A DNA stretch of 64,000 nt from Atopsyche davidsoni (GCA_022113835.1 JAILWY010000005.1:7210501-7274500), one strand, 5' to 3'. Shown: positions 26,332-37,080, counted from the first letter of the stretch. The notes: generated from the sequence alone by a model not told the origin. Numbers and translations: made by a program.

Positions 26332-26403
26332 GATTTGTGCGGGATTCGAACCCACATCCCCTCGCTTACATGGCAGGTGCATTACCAACTATGCTAACCA
26401 ATC
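26332..26403 (-). tRNA. tRNA-Thr(TGT)-like, array copy 4
   Basis: Fourth copy; no base difference from copy 1 seen. Confidence 0.5.
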
Positions 26404-26729
26404 ACTAGTACTAGACAAGAATTTTTAATAATCATATCCTATAAATGAAACAATGTTCTTATTATGCCTAATTAAATATTGTGTGACTTGCAATACTAGA
26501 CTTTTAACACAAAGTACTGAGTGAAGCATTTTAAATCCAAACTGGATATTAGTCTATTTAATTATGTCAATACACGTACTTGTTAAATTTAATTATTGGT
26601 TTTTGTGAAGACCATCTCACAGGAAGTACGATTTTACCTATACAGGTTTAATTGATTGATAATGATTAAGAACATTTTTTTAAATATTGAAAATTGATTA
26701 AAGAAACTCTTAGAAAAATATATCAACGT

Positions 26730-26801
26730 GATTTGTGCGGGATTCGAACCCACATCCCCTCGCTTACATGGCAGGTGCATTACCAACTATGCTAACCAAT
26801 C
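26730..26801 (-). tRNA. tRNA-Thr(TGT)-like, array copy 5
   Basis: Fifth copy; no base difference from copy 1 seen. Confidence 0.5.
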
Positions 26802-27127
26802 ACTAGTACTAGACAAGAATTTTTAATAATCATATCCTATAAATGAAACAATGTTCTTATTATGCCTAATTAAATATTGTGTGACTTGCAATACTAGACT
26901 TTTAACACAAAGTACTGAGTGAAGCATTTTAAATCCAAACTGGATATTAGTCTATTTAATTATGTCAATACACGTACTTGTTAAATTTAATTATTGGTTT
27001 TTGTGAAGACCATCTCACAGGAAGTACGATTTTACCTATACAGGTTTAATTGATTGATAATGATTAAGAACATTTTTTTAAATATTGAAAATTGATTAAA
27101 GAAACTCTTAGAAAAATATATCAACGT

Positions 27128-27199
27128 GATTTGTGCGGGATTCGAACCCACATCCCCTCGCTTACATGGCAGGTGCATTACCAACTATGCTAACCAATC
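27128..27199 (-). tRNA. tRNA-Thr(TGT)-like, array copy 6
   Basis: Sixth and last complete copy. Confidence 0.5.
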
Positions 27200-27525
27200 A
27201 CTAGTACTAGACAAGAATTTTTAATAATCATATCCTATAAATGAAACAATGTTCTTATTATGCCTAATTAAATATTGTGTGACTTGCAATACTAGACTTT
27301 TAACACAAAGTACTGAGTGAAGCATTTTAAATCCAAACTGGATATTAGTCTATTTAATTATGTCAATACACGTACTTGTTAAATTTAATTATTGGTTTTT
27401 GTGAAGACCATCTCACAGGAAGTACGATTTTACCTATACAGGTTTAATTGATTGATAATGATTAAGAACATTTTTTTAAATATTGAAAATTGATTAAAGA
27501 AACTCTTAGAAAAATATATCAACGT

Positions 27526-27550
27526 GATTTGTGCGGGATTCGAACCCACA
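27526..27550 (-). pseudogene. Truncated tRNA-like, array copy 7
   Basis: Only the 3' acceptor strand and T arm remain (GATTTGT, GCGGG, ATTCGAA, CCCAC on the plus strand) before the array breaks into unrelated sequence at about 27551. Confidence 0.8.
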
Positions 27551-30115
27551 CAATTCTTATTATTGTCAGCGATAAAGAAATCACTTTAACGGCTTAAAAT
27601 CAAAATTATTTTCTATATGACGTAATGGAATATGTAAGCATACTTGAGAAATTATTCTGTACTTCTTTACAATTGATAATAAGGTTGTGTCACGATTGTT
27701 CGCATTGATAAGAAAGTGAGTATTACACAACAAATGTTATCTATTTATGGATACGTAACTGTTTATATACGCCAAACGAGTAAATAACACGCACGTGATA
27801 AGAAAAAGGGAAATGAAAAAGTTTAATACACAAAATTTGAAAATTGACATTTATTACTTACCGTATAACATGAATGATTATAAAAAAAATGTCACAAGTA
27901 AAACGCCACGTCTGCTTTTTCAGTCACCAACTGTTATTGAAGACATTTATCGCGATTTTCAATTAATAATTTCACATGCACTATACCATTTATAATCACG
28001 TTTATAACACACTTAAAATCTAAATATATATATATATATAACAATGCAGAATCATAAGATATCGAAAAAAGGACTCGACAACATTGAGATCATTCGCAAA
28101 CTGATGTATTGTTGCATTTATTTTCGGTTGTAAATTAAAGTGTTACTATTTTGAAAAAAATGGTTTTAGTGTGAAATAATTAAGAAATATAAAAAAAATC
28201 AAATATTTTGTACGCCGCAATTGTAATTTATTTCTTATTAAACTAATTTTTTTTTCAGTTCATAGCTAAATAAATACAAAGAAAATATTTTGATTCGCTT
28301 AAAATATGACTCTTCCTATATTTTTCTATACATTAAAGAGAAAACTCAAGACGACTTATAGATATATTGTTTTTACATTGTTTTATTAAAAAAAACTAGT
28401 TGAATTGATTTAAGACACGATTTGGGGCTTATCAGTTAGCAAATTATTTGGTGTTGCGGTTGAAAAATATGTTTGTATTTTAGCTTTTTCGCAAATTTAT
28501 ATTGTTTTACAAAGTGGCGGCAAAGAAAATAAATGAAAAATTGTAATTTTACAATTTTTCATTTATTTTCATATATATATCGATGTTTTTTATTCAGAAT
28601 ATAACCCACTGGGAATATGGTTTTGTATACGTATTTTGCTATGTAGATAAAAATAAACAAATTTAATGTATCGAGTTATAAGCGTGAGAAAACTCTAAGA
28701 ATTCACAAATGTTATCATTATAGACTCACAAAAAATTACAAATGTAAGTTATGGATGTTTTATAAAGAATTACGCAGAAGAATTAGAGAACGTGAAACTC
28801 TTCTTACCTCGTAAATCTCAATGGGCTGGAATATTAAAGCCAAGAATACATCCTTACGGCAATTACCGCCCGAAAGATACTTTTTTGATGCTAATGGCGG
28901 CACAGTTTAACTTGTATCTTTGTTTATTCCTAACTTCTTCGGTGAAATTTCCCACAGGAGTGGTTTTACCCTTTTTAGGAGAATACTTTTTTTCAAAGTT
29001 GCTGTGGTTTATATTTGGATATTCAATTTACTTGTTTTTTATGATATCAACAAGAAACACGCAATAATAAAAGCAAAATTCAATTTTCAATACCTTTAAA
29101 ACTCTAAAATAAAAGGGATATTAAATAAAAAAAAACAATGAGCTGTTCTTGCCTTAGTTTACTTATCGATATTCAATACAAACATAAAAAATAATTGAAG
29201 GGATATTAAATATATATATGGAAATAAAACAACAAAGTTTTTTAATAAACGTTTATACACAATTCAAACTTTACACAATTGTTTTTTTATTTGTATTGCT
29301 ATGAAAGTATTTTGAGTGTTAATGTGTACTTAAAATATATTTTCTTAATGTGAAAATTCTCGTCATTTTGTTTGACGGTACATAAGATATATTATATATG
29401 AAATAGGTTCAAGGAATGAAAATAGTTCATTAATGTATGTATTTTTTAAATTGTTATTTTTTTCTGTAAAAACAATTAGATTGAAACAAAAATTCATGAG
29501 ACACATGCACATGACAATATTTTTACTGCTTGCCTTTATTCCTTTTCCTGTACGAAATGGTATGGTTCAATTTTCTCAGATTATCGGATCATAGATGTCT
29601 CATGCTAAAAGAATAAAGAGAAAAAATAGGGAACTGGAGCAAATCGAAGTGGATTGTATAACTTTTGAAAAGTATTAGTGTCTTGATAGACAAGCGTGTA
29701 AATATAGATTTTATATAGTCAGTAGATTTAAAACTAGCATTTATTATCTTTATAGTGGTATTATACATGTGATAAAAGTGATAATTTCATAGTATTCGTG
29801 ATTGTTTTTCATGTTTATGTTATGGATAGTTTCAGTTCAAATTATCACGAGAATCTAACTCATACTCAATGGTACATTGTTAGTACTTTAATACGCTTTG
29901 GGAGGTCTATTTATTTTTAATTCACGAGTAAAAATAAAAATATCCAAAACCGTACATTTTCTTCGTTTTTGGTATTTCATTTACGAAACGTTAATTAAAA
30001 AATAACTCCTGTATTTATATTCCAATTAGGCGTAAAATTTAAAAACAAGTCTCTTTTAACGCCATAAATCGTCATGTAAATATTTTAAAAGTTAATGAAT
30101 TATCTAAGTTTTTCA
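27551..30115. other. AT-rich non-coding stretch
   Basis: No recognisable gene. A frame of 91 codons at 28792-29067 starts with mixed residues but becomes a Phe- and Leu-rich tail; I know no match. A 46-bp perfect palindrome lies at 28525 and is listed separately. Confidence 0.5.
28525..28570. repeat. Perfect 46-bp palindrome
   Basis: Arms of 22 bp (GAAAATAAATGAAAAATTGT plus AA, and its reverse complement) surround a 2-bp centre. It may be the relic of a small inverted-repeat element; no sequence beyond the arms is symmetrical. Confidence 0.9.
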
Positions 30116-30119
30116 CTTA

Positions 30120-30285
30120 CTCTCTCCTTTGCGTTTCCCCTAAACGAGGGCGGTCATTAGCGGGCGCCGCTGCCTGCGGAGAGCCTGAGGAGTGCCCTCG
30201 GAGTGCCTGCCAACTCCCTCCAATACTCTCGCAACACATGTTATACATCCATTTTCCAGACAGAGCCTTCACTTGCGGCCATTAC
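30120..30285. other. GC/CpG-rich islet with TCATTAGCG
   Basis: A dense block with TCATTAGCGGGCGCCGCTGC, a homeodomain-type TAAT core next to a GC-rich run. No frame is maintained across it. It has the look of a conserved regulatory element but no direct proof. Confidence 0.35.
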
Positions 30286-30511
30286 CAAAATTATTTTCAT
30301 ATAACACTACACAAGTAAACTTCGTCATTTTCATATATTTCAATTATATATAAAATTTTACTTGAATGACATGGGCGAATATGTTGCGGCTTTAGAGTTA
30401 GTATAAAGGTGTCTCAAAATTAACGCAAGATTTGAATTTGTCGCCATTTTCGCAGTAAAGTTTTGGGAACACTTAAAAAAAACAAATTTGACAGCTGTAA
30501 GGTTAGTAAAA

Positions 30512-30637
30512 ATGGAGCGATACACGATAGAACAATGTGTCTTTATTACTGAACAATATTTCAAAAATAATGAAAGCTTGGCAGCCGCAGTTCGAAAATT
30601 TCATAGAAAATATGGTCGGAATGGTGTTTTAACCTCG
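30512..30637 (+). pseudogene. Duplicated transposase N-terminus, left arm
   Basis: From ATG at 30512 the left arm encodes about 42 residues beginning MERYTIEQCVF and containing ESLAAAVRKFH and KYGRNGVLTS, matching the start of the gene on the other arm. The reading breaks at the junction near 30637. It belongs to the N-terminal helix-turn-helix region of the mariner-like transposase and cannot make an enzyme. Confidence 0.8.
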
Positions 30638-30644
30638 CCTCTTT

Positions 30645-31046
30645 TCACTGTGCATGGTCATTAGGATTCAGTTCTTGTGTTAATTGAATTTTGTAAGCAC
30701 GAAGACACAGATCTTTAGTTAGTATACACTGTAGAGAGCTTCTTGAAATTTGCAATTCTTGTCCACGATGCCGAATTGATGTTCCTGGATTGTCACCGAC
30801 ACTCTTACGCACTGCTTCGATATTGACATTTAAACGGCTTGATTTTGGACGACCAGTGTGTTTAGCGTCTCCGACGAATCCAGTCTCCTTGAATTTTTCA
30901 ATTGATCTCTTCACAATTGACGAAGTTAAAACACTATTCCGACCATATTTTGTATGAAATTTTCGAACTGCGGCTGCCAAGCTTTCATTATTTTTGAAAT
31001 ATTGTTAAATAATGAAGACACGTTGCTCTATCATATAATGCTCCAT
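30645..31046 (-). pseudogene. Mariner-like transposase, N-terminal part only
   Basis: The frame begins at ATG 31046 (MEHYMIEQRVF), hits an in-frame TAA after 13 codons, and is open from there to 30645. The readable part contains AAVRKFHTKYGRNSVL, TGRPKSS and a second helix-turn-helix-like segment with ISRSSLQ, then AYKIQLTQEL, sequence that I associate with the DNA-binding half of mariner-type transposases common in insect genomes. A complete transposase is around 340-350 residues with a DDD/DDE catalytic domain. None of that domain is present here, so the element could move only if mobilised from elsewhere. The stop codon and deletion mark it as dead. Confidence 0.85.
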
Positions 31047-31439
31047 TTTTACTAACCCTAAACTGTTAACTGTCAAATTGTTTTTTTTTTTAAGTGTTCC
31101 CAAAACTTTACTGCAGCAATGGCGACAAATTCAAATCTTGCGTTAATTTTGAGACACCTTTACTTCCACATAATATATCCGCGCACAAGCAACAACCAAA
31201 TCCACTAGCATGTGTTTTGAAATAGCTGGTCGATAAGTATGCATGTTTTAAAAAGAAAATTATTAACGAACGCGAACGAGTTATTTTACATTAACATTAA
31301 AAATGTTTTAAAACTATCTCGTTAAAATTAAGCAAATCATCTTGTCTCTTCTATAACTCTGATATTTAAAATAATTTTGAAAAGGTGTTAACTATGTAAT
31401 TAGATGTATTATTTTTTTTATAATAGAGTTTCAGAGAAA

Positions 31440-31520
31440 ATAGCGTGAAGGGGTGGCTTTGCGGGTGTGTATGGCTGTATAGCCTCGCGCATAAAACACA
31501 CCCCCGCCGCGCAGATCTAA
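31440..31520. other. GC-rich islet with stem-loop
   Basis: GCGGGTGTGT (31461-31470) faces ACACACCCCCGC (31496-31507) across 25 nt, giving a possible hairpin of about 10 pairs with a small bulge. CATAAAACACAC between the arms is TATA-like. No coding frame is seen. Confidence 0.35.
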
Positions 31521-32880
31521 GCCTCTTATTTAGTCAGAAAAGTTTCCCAAACTTTTGTACTGAGCAAAAGCATTGGTATATATCATAAAGTTTAACTCCC
31601 AGGCGACTAATTAAATTATATATAGCTTTTCAGTTATTCGTCGCGCAAAACCCTTCAAGAGGGCTGATTTATGAGTTCAGAGATCTTTATCCCAAAGTGA
31701 ACCCTGAGAATTACGCGGATGAATCTTAAATCGATTTTTAATTTATGAGTTAATTTTTCGCAGGTGTATCATGCACATCTATTGTGTGTTTAAGTATGAT
31801 ATCTACTTCTTATCTACAATTTTTGATATTTTATAATAAAAACCTAGTTTTAAAGAAAAACAAGTTTTTTTTTTTTATTAATCAAAAGGATAAATTTTTA
31901 ATACACTTATATTATATTTGTGTCTGTTGTAAAGTTTTCAGACAAGTAATTTCTTTTTAATTCTACCAGGATCTGATTTATTAGTATACGAAATAGTTTG
32001 GTGGATTGTAGCAATATATAGTGCTTGCTTTCTTGGACTCATTAGTTAAACGTTCTTGCGTTTCTCTCGGTCGTGTTTCAGTGCTACTTTGGAACCGTTA
32101 TTAATACCTGCAGCCGTGCATTATACTGCTGCTGTGCCTGTTTGTTCTAACCAATAGTCATGAAAGGTGCAATGTTTAAAAATAAACCAATAACCTAAAA
32201 TCTTTTATGGAGGATATATTTTCCATTCTACGATTTTCATAAATAAAAAAATATTTCAATCGTGTTGCTCGCCGATATGAAAGAACCTTATAGTTTGTAG
32301 TATTTTTCCCTCAGCAAATAAACGTTTATGTAGAATTGTAAAGGTTTGAGTACTATTTGAATAGGATTTATATATTCACAAGTGTGTTAGAGTTTAATAA
32401 AATCTTACTCCCAAGTTAGTCGACGGCATCACTTCCTTGTGTTCAACTTGACACATGACCATCGCTCCAGGTACCACAAATTGCAGATTTTTAAAACATG
32501 TCAAAAAGTGTGGGATATAAATAAATAACCAACTTAAATATAAAAAAGTCTCATTATATTAACAGTCACAAATAAATCTGCGTAGTCAATAAAAACACAT
32601 TCAAAGTTTCAATATTTATTTGACAGTATAAAAAAAAACACAAGGCTGCAATTTTTAATATAAATTTATTATTAAATCAATATTGATTATTTGTTAGGTT
32701 TTTTGTAATTAAAGAAGGTTGCAAACATAACATGAAATGAACTTGAATTGTGAGAAAAGAGTATATTCACTAGCCATAAACATTCAACTTGAAAATAATA
32801 AATAAAAACTTTCCTGCTCTTTGATTGGTCGATCAGCCGCTTAGTGCGAAAGGTCATTCTGGTGGACGATGTCGCGAAGT
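31521..32880. other. AT-rich non-coding stretch
   Basis: No gene recognised. A mixed patch at about 32040-32160 includes TTTCAGTG, which resembles an insect initiator but has no other promoter signs. A 65-codon minus-strand frame (32687-32884) is unremarkable. Confidence 0.5.
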
Positions 32881-33270
32881 TCATTGCAATATAAAATTAA
32901 GTGATTTCATTATATTGATTGAGTATTTTATTGCATTTTTATGTGGTACGTGCTCGATTGGACGCCAGATTAAGCAGCCACTAAAATGTAAGTCTTTTTT
33001 GCTACTTTCTTGACCAAAGTCGTCAATTTTTAGACGAAGCATATTATTGTTGTATGAAGTTCTACGTTCGGATGTCGTGATTTCTGGCATTTCATTTTTA
33101 ATACGAAAAGTTTCAAGCCAATCATTCTGGAATTTGAATACAATTTTATATTGCTGAACATTTTGGTTTTTTAATAATCGTTTATTTTTATATCCGCCGA
33201 TGCAGCATTTCTTTAGTTTAATATAATGCCTTATTGTATCCACAAAAAATAAGCCCATATTTAAATACAT
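32881..33270 (-). CDS. Unrecognised 129-codon open reading frame
   Basis: One of the two longest ATG-initiated frames. It is Lys- and Asn-rich at the start (IKLKKCCIGGYKNKRLLK), with a more mixed second half (PEITTSERRTSYNNN, DDFGQESSKKDLHFSGC). No domain is recognised. A frame of this length is expected occasionally by chance in 64 kb, and there is no splice or promoter support. It could be a fragment of a transposon or a host exon; I give it low weight. Confidence 0.15.
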   Translation of the reverse strand: MYLNMGLFFVDTIRHYIKLKKCCIGGYKNKRLLKNQNVQQYKIVFKFQNDWLETFRIKNEMPEITTSERRTSYNNNMLRLKIDDFGQESSKKDLHFSGCLIWRPIEHVPHKNAIKYSINIMKSLNFILQ

Positions 33271-34009
33271 ATATATATATATTTTAAAGAATAAGGAATA
33301 TTTGTTTCAGTCTAGTTCATAGTTACCATGTTTGTGCAATAAACAAAGAAAAATCAATGAAGGAGATCATCATCAACCGTTTAATATCATTTAATTAAAT
33401 TAATCCTTATAATTGATAACTTTACATATCTTTCATAGTAGATTGAGTATCACTATACGGTTACAACAGTTAAAATATGTCCAGTAACCGGTCCATATTA
33501 AAAAATGATATGTTTTTCAGAAATAACCTATTTCCTCAAAACCGCAGAGCGTGAAAAAAGTTGTCGTTGTCCGGTTTGAAAATTGTGATTTATCTTCAGC
33601 TTTTTTATGCAAATCGTTTTTGATGATACCTATATATAATAAAAAAAAACCACCTAGAGAGCTTCAATCAAACGCTTTTGAAGGATAAAATTTACATAAA
33701 TATGCTATAATGTTTTATATTATTGTTAAGTTTTATTAAAAAATATCCACTTATTTTTTTAATAGGCGAATTTAAAAAAGTTTTGCGGTGATTGCTTATT
33801 CGCTCTCTCGAACTACTTTGCGTTTATTTGTTCGTAAATATTTTTCGTGCCTTGAGAGTAATATTCCGGTTCTTACTATTATGATTATTTGATAGAATAT
33901 CAATTCTTTCAAGTGTCAATTTATAGAATATTCAATTCTGAATATTGTGTTTAATTAAAACATAAATTAAAATAATAAATTTAAAAAATAAATAAATGAG
34001 TTCACGACG
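33271..34009. other. AT-rich non-coding stretch
   Basis: Nothing recognisable is seen. Confidence 0.5.
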
Positions 34010-34440
34010 CATCTATGCCGGCCGATACAACTGACATCCAAATGGGAGCTGAGCAATGGCGTCTTCTTTTGCGTAGATTGGCTTATTACCGTTCGGCTGT
34101 CAGTTGTGTCCGGATATTTTATTGTTGCAATATATTGGATTGACACGGGACAGATTCGCAGCGATCGTCAAGTCTGGGTCGCCGACCGCAGCCAAGTAAG
34201 CGAGCCCCTCGGAGTCTCGCAGTCCTGATTGTCTTGCCCTCCTCCTGATCCTCCTGCGAGGACGAGCAAATAAACCAAAACAAGAAAAAGTACCGTCGGA
34301 ATTCTTAGCAGTTTACCCTTTCCTTTTAACTTTTGTTTCTTTAACTTGTTTGTTGAGATTTGGATTTTGTTTTTGTTGGGCGGTTTGTTAACTGCGTCGC
34401 GTACGCGTGATGGGATTTTATACGTGTGCGAAAGCTTCAT
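34010..34440. other. GC-rich block with exon-like minus strand
   Basis: The block starts with an inverted repeat (CCGGCCGATACAACTGAC at 34018-34035 against GTCAGTTGTGTCCGG at 34099-34113). On the minus strand a strong pyrimidine tract ends CTCGCAG at 34254, a good splice acceptor. Behind it one frame is open for 45 codons to a stop at 34119-34121 that overlaps AATAAA. Another frame reaches 34168 and forms the end of a 90-codon ATG frame (34168-34440) with a hydrophobic stretch (VLFLVLVYLLVLAGG) like a signal peptide. The two readings exclude each other and I recognise neither. Confidence 0.25.
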
Positions 34441-35139
34441 TGAATATTGTGGCCAAGAGTAATCCGTTTTACAGATGAATTGTGGGATTGGTAATAAGAT
34501 AAGTTATTTTTGGGTTATTTAAATAATAACAGCAAATGACGCCAGTATTTAAGATCTCATGCCCGATGAATACATGACTGAATGACTGAATTTTAATTAA
34601 GTTTTAAAATATGTTTTATTAGAACTACAAACAGCAAAGGTATTTTTTAATATTTGGATTACTGCCAATTTTTCGTGATATTAATTAAATTTTATATTAT
34701 TCTAGGGATTGTGAGTTAAGCTTTGCAATCATTTAAATGTCTGTCAAAAATATAAAATAGTTAATTCATAATTTTGAAATACTTTAATTATCAGTTACTA
34801 CAGTTATAATAAATAGTTGATATTTTGAATAATTAAAATTTTATCAGTCTTAAAATAAAATTGGATGTTCCACTCGGGCATTAAGTTATTTTATTGTGAA
34901 TATTATAGCAACTCAAAAAATCTTGTATTCAAATAGTTTCATTAAATTAATAAAAGACGTTTCACGTTTATTCAACCGACCCCAATACAGATAACTTTTA
35001 CAAAAATGTTGTCCTTTGTTTTAATGAATTCATTTAAATAGTGCAGCCTTAATGGAGACATCCAATTTCAAATACACAGCAGTAAAGATAGAAAATATGA
35101 AAACGAAGATTTCGTAATTTCCAAGTTTTGCACTGAAAA
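34441..35139. other. AT-rich non-coding stretch
   Basis: Nothing recognisable is seen. Confidence 0.5.
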
Positions 35140-35360
35140 CTACCCCCCTTCTTCACGTCGCCCTCGCGCGAGGCATTCACCCCTCACTGCACGCGAAACG
35201 TTCGTGTCGGCTGAGCTTGCCCGACGTGAAATCAAAATGAAGTAGCTCGGGATCAATATTGGTGGCTGAATTCATGAAAACAGAAAAGCTACTTTGCACC
35301 TATTCGCATTTGCATATGGCCCGGGTCACGATAGGCAATATGAGGCTCGTGATGCATGTA
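35140..35360. promoter_or_regulatory. GC/CpG islet with octamer and E-box words
   Basis: The block contains CGCCCTCGCGCGAGGC, CACGCGAAACG and, near 35308-35319, CGCATTTGCATATGG, which joins an octamer-type POU site (ATTTGCAT) to an E-box (CATATG). No frame is sustained. An enhancer-like element is the simplest reading, but the call rests only on motif words. Confidence 0.25.
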
Positions 35361-36780
35361 TGCGTCATATAAAAATCTTATATAAAATGTTTCGTTTTTC
35401 AATTCATATTATATAACTGGAATTATCCGATTTCATCCTTTATAAAGTATCATACTTTTTATTATATATGGACTCGTAAAATATTTTATGTCTGTTGTTT
35501 GAACACTTGCTTATATGTGAATATTTTTTTCCTGATTTATTAGATCCTAACATATGGTGTTTAGTAAGTAATAGAAAACATTAAGTGTAATATTTATTTT
35601 TGTCATTGTCATAACTTGCATAAATTCTTATACTTGTAATAATAATTACTATTTTATATTATAAGTTTACGTTTTTGGATAAACGCTGTTTGTGTATACA
35701 CTTTGTAATGGTTACGTTGTCTTACTTTTGCGTGGCACATTTGTACATTTACGTAGTACATTTGTTTTTTTTTTAAATTGAGATTGCACAATGCCTCTCA
35801 AAATTGTAAATTAAACATTTTCATGTTTTTTATACAAGCCATAAAAAATACATATTTCAAACTGTTTGTCAAAGGTTGGTGCTCCGTCCAAAATGTAAAC
35901 CTAACGCAGTACACGACTATCATTACTCTTTGTTGTGCGAAAAAAAATCGACACTGAAAAACTCGGTCTCTTGCGTACGCAAAAACCCAGCGCGGGTGTC
36001 CAACAAGTACCTACTCACAAGAAATAAAGGAAAAACTATCACAAAAGCCTTTATACGCTCCATTATTAACAACGTGATTTATCACAATACAGAACACGAC
36101 CATATGAGGCGCGTAGTGGTATATTTAACACTAAATATTTTTATATCAACTAATAACGTATTATAATCAACCAGTTATTTTACAGAATGATGTATACTTT
36201 CAGGTCCACTACTGGTTATTGACTAAATATAGATATTTTGAGGAATTTTTCAGTTGATGTCGAGCATTTTGAAGAGTGATTTCTTGTTTCATCTGATTGT
36301 AAGATATAACTTTATTAGGTATTAAATTTATGTTTTTAAACCTATTTAAATTGCCATGGGTGTTGCTGTGAAATATAAATTCAACTGAGATCTTCATATA
36401 AGATGATCCAGCAGACGTTGCAGAGTACGGTTTTTGATTTAAAGGCGTTACACACGTTGAAAAGTTTATTAGAATCGTAGCATCAAACAGAGTAATCCAA
36501 GTACTAATTGTAGTGCCTGAGACTATGATATCGATATGCGAGTATGCATCAAAGTATTTGCATATGGTTTTTTCCTAAAAGTCTAAATATTATATTAAAG
36601 AATAGTTTGTTATTATATTGAATTGTTATTTAATTCTGAACTTACTTTTGTGTACACTGGAGAGGCTCTAGCGGCAGACATCATACTTAATTATTTAAGG
36701 GAAGATTTATATTGCGTTAGGTCAACTGTGTAATGAAATTAGGGTAATTAAATACTGTACCTCATTTCACAAACAAACAA
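35361..36780 (+). other. AT-rich stretch with one open frame
   Basis: Mostly featureless. A plus-strand frame at 35876-36166 (96 codons) has a fairly balanced, basic composition (VSCVRKNPARVSNKYLLTR). I do not recognise it and no splice or start context supports it. It could be a decayed repeat. Confidence 0.3.
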
Positions 36781-37080
36781 ACACACAGTCGGGTGGCCAG
36801 GCTCATGGAGCCTCCGTAACGAAGAGCGGGGGCGGGTGTGTTTCATAATTCGGCCGTCTGATAAAGGATTTTTCAGCGCCGTGCGCTCCCACTCCACCCC
36901 CCCCCACCCTAACCCCCCCCAACCCCAACCCAACCCCTCACCCCAACCCCCACCCCAACCCTCACCCCAACCCCTACCCCCACCCCGCCCCGCCCCCATC
37001 CCAGTCCGGTGCCTCATTAAGGCGGTGCCGCGGCAATTACTCGGGGAAATTCCATTTCCTGTCCTCCCTAAAGAATGGAA
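36781..37080. repeat. C-rich tract, minus-strand G-quadruplex potential
   Basis: From about 36882 to 37002 the plus strand is almost only C and A in runs such as CCCCAACCCC, CCCTAACCCC and CCCCGCCCCG. The minus strand therefore has more than ten closely spaced runs of three or more G, far above the four needed for a G-quadruplex. The flanks are GC-rich as well. The open frames here on both strands (Pro-rich plus, Gly- and Trp-rich minus) are by-products of the repeat. It resembles degenerate telomere-like or minisatellite DNA, but no single unit repeats exactly. Confidence 0.85.

Larger units (their letters stand above)
25064..27550. repeat. Tandem array of a 398-bp tRNA-bearing unit
   Basis: The word GTGCGGGATTCG recurs at 25143, 25541, 25939, 26337, 26735, 27133 and 27531, an exact 398-bp spacing. 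Comparing the printed units by eye I find no difference between copies. The array begins near TGATAATGATTAAG and ends abruptly at 27550 inside the tRNA-like module of the seventh unit, giving about 6.25 copies. Each unit contains, in order, an AT-rich leader, a 72-nt tRNA-like sequence on the minus strand, about 180 bp of AT-rich DNA, and a conserved block (ACAGGAAGTACGATTTTACC, CTATACAGG) that is found inverted in dispersed relatives at 17.8 and 60.9 kb. Identity suggests very recent amplification, strong homogenisation, or an assembly artefact. Confidence 0.97.
30404..31162. mobile_element. Mariner-type element with two inverted 5' ends
   Basis: The element is bounded by TA on both sides (30404-30405, 31161-31162), the target duplication typical of Tc1/mariner transposons. 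The termini are inverted repeats starting AAGGTGTCTCAAAATTAACG. The similarity is not limited to the terminal repeats: about 234 bp on the left (30404-30637) is an inverted copy of about 242 bp on the right (30921-31162), including the start of the transposase gene. The right arm continues inward with more of the gene, and the 3' part of the gene and the true 3' end are gone. It is thus a non-autonomous fold-back derivative of a transposon whose left end was replaced by a second 5' end. Confidence 0.9.

Noticed and set aside
25138..27199. Cluster of functional tRNA-Thr genes
   Set aside because: Folds and promoter boxes are good, but A at position 33, a mismatched anticodon stem, an acceptor mismatch and embedding in a mobile repeat make a tRNA-derived element more likely than working tRNAs.
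25064..27550. CRISPR array
   Set aside because: The repeat is a 398-bp unit with no spacer variation, in a eukaryotic context.
32040..32160. Promoter with TTTCAGTG initiator
   Set aside because: Only a single initiator-like word; no TATA, no downstream element and no reading frame behind it.
36882..37002. Interstitial telomere
   Set aside because: Only scattered CCCTAACCCC-like words occur, with no regular unit, and insects usually have TTAGG repeats.
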